A DNA stretch of 64,000 nucleotides, from assembly GCA_009377865.1 (NCBI GenBank), contig WHTH01000016.1, positions 1 through 64,000 of the forward strand, written 5' to 3'. Below the pieces are notes generated by a model. It ran no database searches. It was given only the letters and a program-made list of their open reading frames with translations, and was not told the DNA's origin. Each line of letters begins with the position of its first letter. Positions within the stretch are counted from its first letter, which is position 1. The DNA is from Pseudonocardiaceae bacterium. Its GTDB lineage: Bacteria > Actinomycetota > Actinomycetes > Mycobacteriales > Pseudonocardiaceae. The position numbers were made by a program, and so were the translations under genes. Below are positions 16,144 through 25,950 of this stretch, one piece after another.

Positions 16144-17274
16144 TCATGCGTGCAGCGCGGTCAGCGTTCGCGGGCGGTTGTTCAGCCGTCGCACCCCATC
16201 CTCGGTGACCACGACGATGTCCTCGATGCGGGCGCCCCACCGACCCGGCAGGTAGATGCCCGGCTCGACGCTGAAGGCCATCCCCGGCTCCAGCACCAGG
16301 TCGTTGCCACCCATCATGTACGGCTCCTCGTGCACCTCGAGGCCGATCCCGTGACCGGTGCGGTGGATGAAGTGGTCACCGAAGCCGGCGCCGGTGATGG
16401 GCTCGCGTGCCGCGGCGTCCACCTGGGCAGCGGTGGCACCGGGACGGACCGCGGCCACCGCCGCATCCTGGGCGGCCTGCAGAATTGCGTAGGTCCCGGT
16501 GACATCGCCGGCCGCGGGCTCGCCGATCGAGTAGGTGCGGGTGCAGTCGGAGTGGTAGCCCGATGCGGTGGGGCCACCGATGTCGACCACCACGACATCG
16601 CCGGAAGCCAGCACGCGGTCCGACACGTCGTGATGCGGGCTCGCGCCGTGCGGGCCCGATCCCACGATGACGAACGCGGCCTCGGTGTGGCCCTCCTCGA
16701 CGATCCCGGCGGCGATGCCGGTACCGGCCTGCGCCTCGGTGCGGCCGGGTTGCAGCCACTCCCCCATCCGCGCGTGCACCCGATCGATGGCGGCCCCCGC
16801 GACGGTCAGCGCCTCGATCTCGGCTGCGTCCTTGCGCATCCGCAACTCGCGCAGCACCGGCGACGCCAGCGCTTGCTCGCTGCCCGGCATCGCGCCACGC
16901 AGCTTCAGCACGTGCGCGGCGGGCATCGCGTCACCGAGCGCAACCCGCCCCGGCAACGAACCCTGGCGGCGCAGCACGTCACCGACCAGGTGGTACGGGT
17001 CCTCGTTGTCGGTCCAGTCGGCGACCTCGATACCGAGCTCGGGCACCGGAGTGCCGTCGAGACCCGGCCGCTCGAGCCGGGGCACCACGAGCGTGGGGTC
17101 GCCATCGGCGGGCAGCACCAGGCAGGTCAGCCGCTCGTGCGACGCGGCGGTGACACCGAGCAGGTAGCGCAGGTCCGGGCTCGGCGTCAGCAGCATCGCG
17201 CCGACCCCAGCCGCGCGGGCAGCCTGCTGCGCCCTGCTGAGCCGGTCGGTCAACGTCTGGAGTGGGACAGGCAT
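16144..17274 (-). CDS. M24 family Xaa-Pro peptidase
   Basis: A 376-residue pita-bread metallopeptidase that removes residues before proline. The N-terminal creatinase-like domain comes first. The five metal ligands of the catalytic domain are visible: Asp in VVVDIGG, Asp in HSDCTRTY, His in HRTGHGIGLEVHE, Glu in FSVEPGIYLPG and Glu in ARIEDIVVV. Length and motifs match the PepQ/PepP-like proteins found in actinobacteria. Cytoplasmic. Confidence 0.93.
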   Translation of the reverse strand: MPVPLQTLTDRLSRAQQAARAAGVGAMLLTPSPDLRYLLGVTAASHERLTCLVLPADGDPTLVVPRLERPGLDGTPVPELGIEVADWTDNEDPYHLVGDVLRRQGSLPGRVALGDAMPAAHVLKLRGAMPGSEQALASPVLRELRMRKDAAEIEALTVAGAAIDRVHARMGEWLQPGRTEAQAGTGIAAGIVEEGHTEAAFVIVGSGPHGASPHHDVSDRVLASGDVVVVDIGGPTASGYHSDCTRTYSIGEPAAGDVTGTYAILQAAQDAAVAAVRPGATAAQVDAAAREPITGAGFGDHFIHRTGHGIGLEVHEEPYMMGGNDLVLEPGMAFSVEPGIYLPGRWGARIEDIVVVTEDGVRRLNNRPRTLTALHA

Positions 17275-17370
17275 GGGAAGCTTCTATGCCACACCCCCGG
17301 TGCAGCGCAAGCCCGGACCGTTGCCCATAAACGCCCTTGCGCTGGGACGGCGGAGCGCTACCGTCGCGGG

Positions 17371-17588
17371 GTGACCGAGTTATCCGAGTCGTCGCTGCCC
17401 GACGGCGACCGCCAGGCCGTCGTCGCCCGCCTCACCGAGCACATCGCCCCGGCGCTCCGCTGGTGCGTATCCGGGCGTTCGCGGTGATGGGCGGTGTCGA
17501 CCTCTGGCGGGTGCCTGCGGGCTCGGACACCGGCTCGCTGAAACAGGTCCGCAGGCGGGTCAAGCATCCCGGCCATGGACACCACTGA
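17371..17588 (+). pseudogene. Remnant of a DUF1707/LiaF-like protein with an internal deletion
   Basis: The first part reads [26 protein letters not shown], resembling the start of DUF1707-type proteins, and ends in a stop at 17487. In the +1 frame from about 17460 the text becomes [19 protein letters not shown], the conserved C-terminal core of the LiaF-like domain, ending at 17588. Full-length relatives place over 100 residues between these blocks. An internal deletion with loss of frame is the simplest reading. The flanks (17275-17370 and 17589-17644) show no further gene. Confidence 0.5.
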
Positions 17589-17644
17589 ACGAGCACGGTG
17601 GACGGCTCCGACCCAGGCAACGGCGAGCGTGGCAGGCTGACCGC

Positions 17645-18604
17645 ATGGACCGGCCACTGCTGCTGCTCGATTCCGCGAGCCTGTACTTCCGCGCGTACTT
17701 CGGTGTGCCGGAGTCGGTGACCGCGCCGGACGGCACGCCGGTCAACGCGATACGAGGGTTCACCGACATGGTCGCCCGGCTGATCGGGATGCACCGTCCG
17801 TCGCGGCTGGTGGCCTGCCTCGATCTGGACTGGCGGCCGGCCTTCCGGGTCGCCGCGATCCCGTCCTACAAGGCGCACCGGGTCGCCGAGGAGCACGGCG
17901 CCGCGCCGGACGTGGAGGTCGTACCGGACACCCTGGCACCGCAGCTGCCGGTGATCCTCGAGGTGCTCGCGGCAGCCGGTATCGCCACCGGCGGCGCCGC
18001 GGGCTACGAGGCCGACGACGTGATCGGCACCCTGGTCGCGGCCGAGCACCGCGACCCGGTGGTGGTGGTCAGCGGCGACCGGGACCTGTTCCAGGTGGTG
18101 CGCGGGGAGCCGACCCCGGTGCGGGTCAGCTACGTGGCGCGGGGGCTGAGCAAGGCCGAGGACATCGGCCCGGCCGAGCTCGCGGTGCGCTGCGGCCTCC
18201 CGGCTTCCAGCACCGGAGCCGGCTATGCGGATTTCGCGACGCTGCGCGGCGACCCGTCCGACGGGCTGCCCGGTGTCCCGGGAGTCGGTGAGAAGACGGC
18301 TGCCACGCTGATCGGGCGGTTCGGCTCGGTGGAGGGGCTGCTGGCCGCGCTGGACGACCCGGCGGCGGCGATGGCGCCGGGGGTACGCGCCAAGCTCGCC
18401 GCGGCACGCGACTACCTGGCCGTCGCCGCGCCGGTGGTGCGGGTGGCCACCGACGCACCGGTGCGGCTCGACCGCGCCGACGTGGTGCCCGCAGCGCCCG
18501 CCGACCCCGATGCGCTCGCCGAGCTGCAGCGGGTGTGGGGACTCGGTAGTTCGGTGGACCGGTTGCTCGCGGCGCTGCCGGTGGCCGGTCACGGACCACC
18601 CTGA
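17645..18604 (+). CDS. 5'-3' exonuclease (FEN-1/Pol I N-domain family)
   Basis: A 319-residue nuclease related to the 5'-nuclease domain of DNA polymerase I. Acidic metal ligands are visible in [25 protein letters not shown] and [10 protein letters not shown]. The helix-hairpin-helix DNA-binding motif is [16 protein letters not shown]. Stand-alone versions occur throughout actinobacteria and act in Okazaki-fragment or repair processing. Confidence 0.93.
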   Translation: MDRPLLLLDSASLYFRAYFGVPESVTAPDGTPVNAIRGFTDMVARLIGMHRPSRLVACLDLDWRPAFRVAAIPSYKAHRVAEEHGAAPDVEVVPDTLAPQLPVILEVLAAAGIATGGAAGYEADDVIGTLVAAEHRDPVVVVSGDRDLFQVVRGEPTPVRVSYVARGLSKAEDIGPAELAVRCGLPASSTGAGYADFATLRGDPSDGLPGVPGVGEKTAATLIGRFGSVEGLLAALDDPAAAMAPGVRAKLAAARDYLAVAAPVVRVATDAPVRLDRADVVPAAPADPDALAELQRVWGLGSSVDRLLAALPVAGHGPP

Positions 18605-18613
18605 CGATGCGGG

Positions 18614-19012
18614 TCAGCGTGGGGCACCGACTTCGTACTCGCCGCCGGAAGTGCGCACTGTGATCGTCACGTCGCGCTGCTGACCATCGATGCTTGCCCG
18701 GCAGTCGAAACTGTGCCCCACCTCGACCGGCTGCCCAGCCGGACACGACACCAGCACCACGATATAGCCACTGTCGGTCAGCACCTGCGCCACACCCCGC
18801 TGCACTGCCAGTTCGTCGAACTCGGTGGACAGCAACGAGTTCGGCACGGCGACGGCGAGCAGCACGACGGTCAGCAGCAGCGTCCCGATACCGACCAACC
18901 ACGGCAGCGGTGAGCCCGCCGCTGGATCGGTGTCCGGTCGGCTGTGGCGGCCCCGGTATGTCTGCGGCGGGTACCCGCGCATGGCGTGCTTGGGGCCGTA
19001 CGGCGTGCCCAT
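18614..19012 (-). CDS. DUF4333-type secreted or membrane-anchored protein
   Basis: A 132-residue protein with a basic Pro/Gly N-terminus, one membrane segment (WLVGIGTLLLTVVLLAVAV) and a small outer domain holding two Cys (VSCPAGQP and FDCRASIDGQ), the DUF4333 pattern. The start overlaps the helY stop by one base (TGATG), so it is translated after helY. Function is unknown. Externally exposed. Confidence 0.75.
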   Translation of the reverse strand: MGTPYGPKHAMRGYPPQTYRGRHSRPDTDPAAGSPLPWLVGIGTLLLTVVLLAVAVPNSLLSTEFDELAVQRGVAQVLTDSGYIVVLVSCPAGQPVEVGHSFDCRASIDGQQRDVTITVRTSGGEYEVGAPR

Positions 19013-21747
19013 CAGGTGTTACCCAGCGCGACCACACCGCGACGCACCGCATGCACGGCGGCGGCCGCCGCGGAACCGAGCGGGGAGGTCTCGCCGGCCA
19101 CGCCGCGGACCTGGTCGAGCAGGTCGACGACCTGCCGGCACCAGCGCACGAAGTCGCCCGCCGACAGCGCGGCGCCGTTGTGTTCTGCGGCGGACAGTAC
19201 CGCGGACAGCGACTCGCCCCTGGCCCAGCGGTAGACCGGCCATGCGAATCCGAGGTCGGGTTCGCGGGTGCGTTCCAGCCGGTGGCGCCGCTCGTCGGCC
19301 GCCAGCTCCGCCCAGAGCCGGGCGGTGGCGGTCAGCGCCTCGGTGACCGCGCCGGTGGGCACTCGGGGTGCGGGCCCCTCGTCGCGGCGTGACTCGTAGA
19401 CCAGCGCCGAAACCACCGCCGCGAGCTCGGCTGCGCCCAGGTCGTCCCAGAGTCCCCGCCGGAGGCACTCGGCGGTGAGCAGGTCGGACTCCGACCACAG
19501 TCGCGACAACCGCCTGCCGGCCTCGGTGACGTCCTCCCCGTCGAGGTAGCCGCACTCGCCCAGCAGGGCCCGGATCCGGTCGAACGCGCGGGCCAGCGAG
19601 TGCGTGGTCGCCGCGACCTGCTGGCGCAGCTCGTCGGTCTCCCGGGACAGCTTGTCGTGCCGCTCTGCCCAGCGAGCGTGGGCCTCCCGGTCGTCACAGC
19701 CATGGCAGGGGTGCGCACGCAGCGCGCGGCGCATCGAGGCGAGCTCGGCGTCATCGGCGGCGCCCGACCGGCCACGGCGCGGACGCGGCGGCGCCTCGAT
19801 GCCGGTGTTGCGCAGGCTGGAGGCGAGGTCCCGGCGGACCCGCGGCACCTTGTGCTCCACCTGCTTGGGTAGTCGCATCCGCCCCAGCGCCTCGACCGGT
19901 GCGGAAAAGTCGGCGACCGTCAGCCGGCCTGCCCACCGGTCCTCGGTGAGCACCAGCGGCCGGGGTTCGTCGTCGGGCCTGCCGGTATCGGGATCGAGCA
20001 CGACGGCGAGCCCGGAGTGGCGGCCCCCCGGCACCGCGATCACGTCACCGCGCTGCAGTTCCTGCAGCGACGCACCGGCCTGTGACCGGCGCTGCGCGGC
20101 GCCGTGGCGGGCCAGCACCTTCTCCCGATCGGAGATGCGGCGCCGCAGCGTGGCGTACTCGGCGAAGTCGCCGAGATGGCAGGTCATCGACTCCGCGTAG
20201 CCGGCCAGCGCCTCCTCGTTGCGCTTGATCCGCCGGGCCATGCCGACGACCGAGCGGTCGGCCTGGAACTGGGCGAACGACTGCTCGAGCAGCGTCCGGC
20301 CCTTGGCCACCCCGACCCGGTCGACGAGGTTGACGGCCATGTTGTATCCGGGCCGGAAGGAGCTGCGCAGTGGGTAGGTGCGCGTCGAGGCGAGCCCGGC
20401 GACCTGCTTGGGGTCGACCCCGGGCTGCCACAGCACCACCGCATGCCCCTCGACATCGATGCCGCGGCGGCCGGCACGGCCGGTGAGCTGGGTGTACTCC
20501 CCCGGCGTCAGATCGACGTGTGCCTCGCCGTTGAACTTGACCAGCCGCTCCAGCACCACAGTCCGAGCCGGCATGTTGATACCCAGCGCGAGGGTCTCGG
20601 TGGCGAACACCGCGCGCACCAGGCCTCGGACGAAGAGGTCCTCGACGGTCTCCTTGAAGGCAGGCAGCAGTCCCGCGTGGTGCGCTGCCACACCGCGCTC
20701 CAGAGCCTCGCGCCACTCCCAGAAGCCGAGCACTCCGAGGTCGTCGGCCGGCAGGTCCGCGGTTCGCTCCTCGACAGCCCGCCGGATCTGCGCCGACTCC
20801 TGCTCGGTGGTCAGCCGCAGGCCGCTGCGGATGCACTGGGCGACGGCGGCGTCGCAGCCGGCGCGGCTGAAGATGAACGTGATCGCCGGCAGTAACCCCT
20901 CCCGGTCGAGCCGCGCCACCACATCGACCCGGGGTGGTACGCGAAACCGCGGCCCGCCGCCGTCGCGCGGGCGACCCCGGCGCGACCGCGACCACCCTGA
21001 CCCATGCCGCCGCTCCAGCTCCTCGACGTTGCGAACCAGGTTCGGGTGGACCGTGAGCTGCCCGCGCTGCTCGGCGAACAGGTCGAACATCCGGTTGCCG
21101 ACCAGCATGTGCTGCCACAACGGCACCGGGCGCTGCTCATCGACCACGACGGCGGTGTCGCCCCGGACGTCGACGAGCCATTCGCCGAACTCCTCGGCAT
21201 TGCTCACCGTTGCCGACAGGCCGACCAGCCGCACCGACTCCGGCAGCTGCAGGATCACCTCCTCCCACACCGCGCCGCGGAACCGGTCGGCCAGGTAATG
21301 CACCTCGTCCATCACCACGTAGGCCAGCCCGCCCAGTGTCGAGCTGCCCGCGTAGAGCATGTTGCGCAGCACCTCGGTGGTCATCACCACGACGGGCGCC
21401 TCGCCGTTGATCGAGACGTCACCGGTCAGCAGGCCGACGTGCTCGGCGCCGAACCGGGCGGACAGGTCGGCGTACTTCTGATTCGACAGCGCCTTGATCG
21501 GGGTGGTGTAGAAGCACTTGCCATGCTGTGCCAGCGCCAGGTGCACCGCGAACTCCCCCACCACCGTCTTGCCCGCACCCGTCGGGGCACAGACGAGCAC
21601 GCCGTGCCCGCCTCCCAGTGCCTCGCAGGCCTCGCGCTGGAAGGGGTCGAGCTCGAAGCTCAGGCCGCTGGTGAACTCGTCGAGGTCCGGCTGCGCGGCC
21701 CGGCGGCGGGACGCGGCATACGCCTGCGCTGGGGAGCGGGTGGCCAC
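19012..21747 (-). CDS. helY: Ski2/Mtr4-like DEAD/DEAH helicase HelY
   Basis: A 911-residue RNA helicase. Motif I is CAPTGAGKTVVGEF, motif II DEVHYLADRFRG and motif III GLSATVSN. The C-terminal helicase lobe has the QLTGRAGRRGID arginine-finger motif. The last third carries the DSHCT-like domain of Ski2 proteins. It follows tatC in the usual actinobacterial order. A role in RNA processing or decay is inferred from the family. Confidence 0.94.
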   Translation of the reverse strand: MATRSPAQAYAASRRRAAQPDLDEFTSGLSFELDPFQREACEALGGGHGVLVCAPTGAGKTVVGEFAVHLALAQHGKCFYTTPIKALSNQKYADLSARFGAEHVGLLTGDVSINGEAPVVVMTTEVLRNMLYAGSSTLGGLAYVVMDEVHYLADRFRGAVWEEVILQLPESVRLVGLSATVSNAEEFGEWLVDVRGDTAVVVDEQRPVPLWQHMLVGNRMFDLFAEQRGQLTVHPNLVRNVEELERRHGSGWSRSRRGRPRDGGGPRFRVPPRVDVVARLDREGLLPAITFIFSRAGCDAAVAQCIRSGLRLTTEQESAQIRRAVEERTADLPADDLGVLGFWEWREALERGVAAHHAGLLPAFKETVEDLFVRGLVRAVFATETLALGINMPARTVVLERLVKFNGEAHVDLTPGEYTQLTGRAGRRGIDVEGHAVVLWQPGVDPKQVAGLASTRTYPLRSSFRPGYNMAVNLVDRVGVAKGRTLLEQSFAQFQADRSVVGMARRIKRNEEALAGYAESMTCHLGDFAEYATLRRRISDREKVLARHGAAQRRSQAGASLQELQRGDVIAVPGGRHSGLAVVLDPDTGRPDDEPRPLVLTEDRWAGRLTVADFSAPVEALGRMRLPKQVEHKVPRVRRDLASSLRNTGIEAPPRPRRGRSGAADDAELASMRRALRAHPCHGCDDREAHARWAERHDKLSRETDELRQQVAATTHSLARAFDRIRALLGECGYLDGEDVTEAGRRLSRLWSESDLLTAECLRRGLWDDLGAAELAAVVSALVYESRRDEGPAPRVPTGAVTEALTATARLWAELAADERRHRLERTREPDLGFAWPVYRWARGESLSAVLSAAEHNGAALSAGDFVRWCRQVVDLLDQVRGVAGETSPLGSAAAAAVHAVRRGVVALGNT

Positions 21748-21812
21748 CCCTTCAGGCTGTCACACCGCACGCTGCGGTGCCGGTACATGCCGCCACCTTC
21801 ACGACGGCAGGG

Positions 21813-22718
21813 CTACGTGGCGTCGTCGTACCCGGCGCCGCGCTCGACCTTGTGGTCCAGTGGCGACGCCTCGTCCGGGTCGAGATCGTCCCAGCCCTGC
21901 TCGGCGCGCCGCCGGGCCAGCTGGCGGTCGTGCAGGTATGTGATGAGCACCGCGAGCTCGAAGAGCACGACGAGCGCGATGGCCAGCGCGAGCATCGAGA
22001 TCGGGTCCTGGCCGGGGGTGGCGACCGCGGCGAACACGAACAGCCCGAAGATGCTGCCGCGTTGCCACGACTGCAGCTTGGCATAGGACAGCACCCCGAC
22101 CAGGTTGAGCATCACGATGAGCAGCGGCAGCTCGAAGCTGACGCCGAACACCAGCAGCATGATGATCAGGAAGCCGACGTAGCCCTTGGCGTTGAGCGCG
22201 ACCGTGAACGTGCCATCACCCAGGCTGACCAGGAACGACAGTCCCGCCGGCACCACGTGGTAGGCGAGCACGGCCCCGACCGCGAACAGGATGCTCGCCA
22301 GGGCCACGAAGGTCAGCCCGAAGCGGCGCTCCCTGGCATACATGCCCGGCGTGATGAAAGCCCAGACCTGGTAGAGCCACAGCGGACCGGTGAGCACCGC
22401 GCCGGCGGCGAGCCCGACCTGCAACCGGGTGTTGAAAGCGTCGAACGGACTGGTCTGCAGCAGTTGACACCCCCCCGGCGTCGGCAGCCGCGCTTCCGCC
22501 GGTAGCCCGCAGTAAGGGCCGGTGAGCAATTCGCTGAGGCTGGGAAGGCCGAACGGGTGCACCCCCCACCAGATGAAGCCCAGCACGCCGCCCGCGGCCA
22601 GCGCCAGCATCGCCATGGTGAGCCGGTTGCGCAGCTCGAAGAGATGCTCCATGAGGGTCATGGAGCCGTCGGGGTTGGACCTGCGTCGTGACCCGGGGCG
22701 GCCCAGCGGCAACCGCAC
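21813..22718 (-). CDS. tatC: Sec-independent translocase subunit TatC
   Basis: TatC is the signal-peptide receptor of the twin-arginine export system. The start region shows MTLMEHLFELRNRL, the conserved cytoplasmic motif, after a basic extension. Six hydrophobic segments follow, with the conserved Pro-rich loop PLWLYQVWAFITPGMY and the FELPLLIVML segment. Length is 301 residues with an acidic C-tail. It pairs with tatA immediately upstream. Confidence 0.97.
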   Translation of the reverse strand: MRLPLGRPGSRRRSNPDGSMTLMEHLFELRNRLTMAMLALAAGGVLGFIWWGVHPFGLPSLSELLTGPYCGLPAEARLPTPGGCQLLQTSPFDAFNTRLQVGLAAGAVLTGPLWLYQVWAFITPGMYARERRFGLTFVALASILFAVGAVLAYHVVPAGLSFLVSLGDGTFTVALNAKGYVGFLIIMLLVFGVSFELPLLIVMLNLVGVLSYAKLQSWQRGSIFGLFVFAAVATPGQDPISMLALAIALVVLFELAVLITYLHDRQLARRRAEQGWDDLDPDEASPLDHKVERGAGYDDAT

Positions 22719-22738
22719 CCCTCGTCACCCGCCTCTCG

Positions 22739-23032
22739 TCAGCGGCTGGTGTCGGTGCGGTGCGGCTGCTCGGCCGGACGGGACGTGTCCGTCTGGGTCG
22801 ACGGCGACTGGGCCGACGGCGGCAGCGCCTGGTTGTCGTCGTGCTGGGCGGGTGTTCCGCCTTCGTTCTTGGCCTGACCCTCGTCGGGGCGCATGCTCTT
22901 GGTCTCGGCTTTGAAGATGCGCATGGACTGGCCGATGGAGCGCGCGGCGTTCGGGAGCTTGCTCGCCCCGAACAGCACCACCAGCACTACCAGCAGCAGG
23001 ACCAGCTCCCAGCCTCCGGGGATGCCTGGCAT
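22739..23032 (-). CDS. tatA: Twin-arginine translocase pore subunit TatA
   Basis: A 97-residue TatA: a short N-terminal membrane helix (WELVLLLVVLVVLFGASKLP), the FGASKLPNAARSIGQSMRIF hinge and amphipathic helix, and a charged disordered tail. It is co-transcribed with tatC, 20 bases apart. Confidence 0.96.
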   Translation of the reverse strand: MPGIPGGWELVLLLVVLVVLFGASKLPNAARSIGQSMRIFKAETKSMRPDEGQAKNEGGTPAQHDDNQALPPSAQSPSTQTDTSRPAEQPHRTDTSR

Positions 23033-23068
23033 GGCGATGCTCCTCTCGTAGCCTCTCGTTGGCCGATA

Positions 23069-23302
23069 CTACGCCGTAGGAGGGTCGTCCGGTTCGTCGC
23101 CGGTGCGCCCGCGCCGGCGGTCCAGCTCGACGCGCAGCGCAGCCGTTCTGGCGCCGAGCAACCCGGTGCCCTCACCGAGCGCGGAGCGAGCGACCTGCAC
23201 CGCGTACGCCGCACGCCGCGCGACCACGACCAGCCGCACCAGCAGCACCAGCAGCAGCATCAACGCGGCAGCGGCGACCAGCAGTAACGTCACGTACAGC
23301 AT
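23069..23302 (-). CDS. Small single-pass membrane protein
   Basis: A 77-residue protein with one long N-terminal hydrophobic helix (LYVTLLLVAAAALMLLLVLL) and a basic cytoplasmic tail. It sits between pafC and tatA on the same strand, 10 bases after the pafC stop. No known domain. The ATG at 23302 is preferred; a GTG 6 bases upstream is possible. Confidence 0.6.
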   Translation of the reverse strand: MLYVTLLLVAAAALMLLLVLLVRLVVVARRAAYAVQVARSALGEGTGLLGARTAALRVELDRRRGRTGDEPDDPPTA

Positions 23303-23312
23303 GGGGGGCACG

Positions 23313-24287
23313 CTATCCCGTGACGCTGAACGGCAGGTGAAGAGATCGCCGAACGGCAGCGCGGGCACGTTCGCGCACCGTCTCGGCAAGCTCGGCGGGC
23401 TCGAGTACCGACACGTCGCCGCCCAGCCCCAGCACGAGACGCACCATCCAGTCCAGGTCGGCGTAACGCATCCGGACCGTCGCCGCTCCCCCGTCAACCT
23501 CCTCGACGTCGTCGACCGGGTAGTACTCGGCGACCCAGCGCGCGTCCGGTGCGAGCCGCAGCGTTGCGACGGGCTGGTCGGGCTCGGCCCGGAACAGTCC
23601 GGCGGAGACATCGGTGGGCCGGGCGTGCGACGGCGGGACGGCCGGTTCGTCGCGGGTCGCGGTGTGCTCGATGCGGTCGAGCCGGAACAACCGCACCGCC
23701 TCGGCGCTGCGACACCACGCCTCGAGGTAGCTGTTGCCCTCCACGAGCAGCAGCCGCATCGGGTCGACGGTGCGCTCGCTCACGGCGTCGCGGGAGGCTG
23801 TGTAGTACCGGATCCACAGCGCGCGGCGGCGGTCCAGCGCATCGCGCACCGCGGTCAACGCCGCCTCCTCACGGGTCGCCAGCCCCACGACGACGGCCTG
23901 CTGCTCGGTGGCCTGCCCGGCCGCCGATTCGATCTTGGCCAGTGCACGGCGCACCGCCGCGGCGTCGACGACGCCCGGGGTCTCGGCCAGCGCGCGCAGC
24001 GCCACCACCAGCGCGGTCGCCTCGGCGGCAGACGGGCGCAGCGGGCGTCGCATCCCGGCATCGAACGTCACCGTCACGGTGTCACCCTCGAACGACAGGT
24101 CGATCAGGTCGCCGGGGCCGTAACCGGGCAGCCCGCACATCCACAGCAGCTCCAGGTCGCGGCGCAGCTGGCGCGGGGTCACGTCGAAATCGGCGGCCGC
24201 CTCGTCGATCGGCACGCCGGGGCGTCCCAGCAGGTAGGGCACCAGCGCCAGTAACCGGGGCAGCCGGTCGGCGACACCGCCGGGCAT
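23313..24287 (-). CDS. pafC: WYL-domain transcription regulator PafC
   Basis: PafC pairs with PafB to activate the RecA-independent DNA-damage response in mycobacteria. The N-terminal winged helix (VPIDEAAADFDVTPRQLRRDLELLW) is followed by a WYL domain (ALWIRYYTASRDAVSERTVDP). The ATG at 24287 overlaps the pafB stop by one base, so the two are coupled. A longer upstream frame overlaps pafB and is not used. Confidence 0.9.
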   Translation of the reverse strand: MPGGVADRLPRLLALVPYLLGRPGVPIDEAAADFDVTPRQLRRDLELLWMCGLPGYGPGDLIDLSFEGDTVTVTFDAGMRRPLRPSAAEATALVVALRALAETPGVVDAAAVRRALAKIESAAGQATEQQAVVVGLATREEAALTAVRDALDRRRALWIRYYTASRDAVSERTVDPMRLLLVEGNSYLEAWCRSAEAVRLFRLDRIEHTATRDEPAVPPSHARPTDVSAGLFRAEPDQPVATLRLAPDARWVAEYYPVDDVEEVDGGAATVRMRYADLDWMVRLVLGLGGDVSVLEPAELAETVRERARAAVRRSLHLPFSVTG

Positions 24288-25258
24288 CAACCCACCTCCC
24301 CGGCGGCCGCCAGCAACCGCGAGCGCACTGCATCGGCCAGTGACGCGGGTTCGATCACCACGGCATCCTGCCCGTGCCCCGCGACCCACCGGGCGGCGAT
24401 ATCGACGGCTGGCAGCGTCACCTCCACCAGGTCACCGTCGACGCCGTCGAGGGCCAGCCGTCCCAGCACGCGCGCCTGCCGGCGCAGGCCGTGCGCATGC
24501 CCGTCGGCCAGCCACAGCCGCGCGGTGTACGAGGCCACGGGTGGCTCCGCGGAGCCCGCCACGATCTGCAGCAGGTCCACCCCGCCGGGACGGCGCACCG
24601 CACCGGCGCGACCGACCGGGCGCACCGGTCCCACGATCCGCGACACCCGGAAGCAGCGGGTGGCGTCGCGGTCCCGGTCATGCCCAATGACATACCAGCG
24701 GCCCCGCCAGGAGACGACGCCCCACGGCTCCAGGGTGCGCTGCGCCGCTTCGGCCGCAGGGTGCCTGCGGTGGCTGAAGGTGGCCGCCCGGCCGGCCTGC
24801 ACGGCCGAGATCAGCGGGGCCAACGCCGGTTCCGCGGCACGCACCCGTGGCTGCACCGCCGGCGCGGGCGCGGCGTCGACGTCGACCCCAGCGGCCCGCA
24901 GCTTGTGCAATGCCCCCTGCGCGGCGCCGGCGAGTTGCGGCGAGTCCCACAACCGGGCGGCCAGCGCGACCGCGGCGGCCTCGTCCGGCTCGAGATCGAT
25001 GTCGGGCAATTCGTAGTCGCGCCGCGCGATCCGGTAGCCCTCGGCGACCTCGAACCCGGCGCTGCCGGTCTCCAACGGGATCCCGAGGTCACGCAGCTCG
25101 GCCTTGTCGCGCTCGAACATCCGGAAGAATGCCTCGTCCGACGGGGCATCGGTGTAGCCGGGGACGATCCGCCGGATCCGCTCGGCGGTGAGGTACTGCC
25201 GGGTGGACAGCAAGCACAGCACCAGGTTCACCAGACGCTCTGCGCGCGTGGACGACAC
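24287..25258 (-). CDS. pafB: WYL-domain transcription regulator PafB
   Basis: A 323-residue partner of PafC. It has an N-terminal helix-turn-helix (RAERLVNLVLCLLSTRQYLTAERIRR) and a central WYL domain (WGVVSWRGRWYVIGHDRDR). Location downstream of pafA is conserved in actinobacteria, though here a VapBC pair separates the two. Confidence 0.92.
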   Translation of the reverse strand: MSSTRAERLVNLVLCLLSTRQYLTAERIRRIVPGYTDAPSDEAFFRMFERDKAELRDLGIPLETGSAGFEVAEGYRIARRDYELPDIDLEPDEAAAVALAARLWDSPQLAGAAQGALHKLRAAGVDVDAAPAPAVQPRVRAAEPALAPLISAVQAGRAATFSHRRHPAAEAAQRTLEPWGVVSWRGRWYVIGHDRDRDATRCFRVSRIVGPVRPVGRAGAVRRPGGVDLLQIVAGSAEPPVASYTARLWLADGHAHGLRRQARVLGRLALDGVDGDLVEVTLPAVDIAARWVAGHGQDAVVIEPASLADAVRSRLLAAAGEVG

Positions 25259-25309
25259 GGGGTGCAGCTTATGCGGGGCAGGGCACGACCTCGCAGCGGC
25301 CCACCACGC

Positions 25310-25708
25310 CTAACCGACTGGCACCAGCTGCGCTACATCGGCGTGCAGTGCAGCGAGCCCGTTGTCGAATGTTGCTAACCAGCTGTCGTGTCGGCGCGCC
25401 AACGCGGCGAGGTAGACGTCGGTGACCTGGCGATGGCCGAGGATGCCTTCGAGGTTCGCGTCGAGGTAGCTGAGGTCATCAGGCCAGAACTCGTGCCGGG
25501 CGTCGGCGGTCGCTGCGGCCAGCAGGTCCATTGCCTGGCCCGGCGGGGAGCTGCCCCTGATGAGCATTCGTAGCAGGGCGCCCTGGGTGACCGGGCAGGA
25601 TGCGAAGGAGCCGTCGTGGGCCGACAGCCACGCGTGCGCCGCCGAGTGGTGGACGTGGTCCTCAACAGCGAGCGCAATCAGCACGTTGCTGTCGAGCAGT
25701 GCTGTCAC
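25310..25708 (-). CDS. vapC: VapC-type PIN-domain ribonuclease toxin
   Basis: A 132-residue PIN nuclease. Acidic active-site residues are seen in MTALLDSNVLIAL (Asp6 region), TDVYLAALA (central Asp) and WLATFDNGL (final Asp). The start overlaps the antitoxin stop by 4 bases (ATGA), as expected for a VapBC operon. It probably cleaves tRNA or rRNA when the antitoxin is lost. Confidence 0.9.
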   Translation of the reverse strand: MTALLDSNVLIALAVEDHVHHSAAHAWLSAHDGSFASCPVTQGALLRMLIRGSSPPGQAMDLLAAATADARHEFWPDDLSYLDANLEGILGHRQVTDVYLAALARRHDSWLATFDNGLAALHADVAQLVPVG

Positions 25709-25944
25709 TCGTCGTCCTCGAGCGACCGCACGTCCTCCGTGGTGATCGTCTGCCCCAACCGCAGCGTCGGGAACCCCGTCACGGGATGCCGGCGGACCTT
25801 TGATGAGACCTCGGATGCCGGCCCGGAGCGCAGCCCCCGCCTCACGAGCTCGGTCACAGTCTCGCTCAGTGATCGGGAGGTGTCCCGGGCAATCGACATA
25901 GCGACCTTATGCAGGTCGTCGGGCAGATCGATCGTGGTGCGCAC
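25705..25944 (-). CDS. vapB: VapB-type ribbon-helix-helix antitoxin
   Basis: A 79-residue antitoxin with an N-terminal ribbon-helix-helix DNA-binding fold (MRTTIDLPDDLHKVAMSIA) and an acidic C-tail that would bind the toxin. The GTG start lies 6 bases after a TAGAGT -10-like element, so the transcript may be leaderless. Confidence 0.88.
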   Translation of the reverse strand: MRTTIDLPDDLHKVAMSIARDTSRSLSETVTELVRRGLRSGPASEVSSKVRRHPVTGFPTLRLGQTITTEDVRSLEDDE

Positions 25945-25950
25945 GGCGAC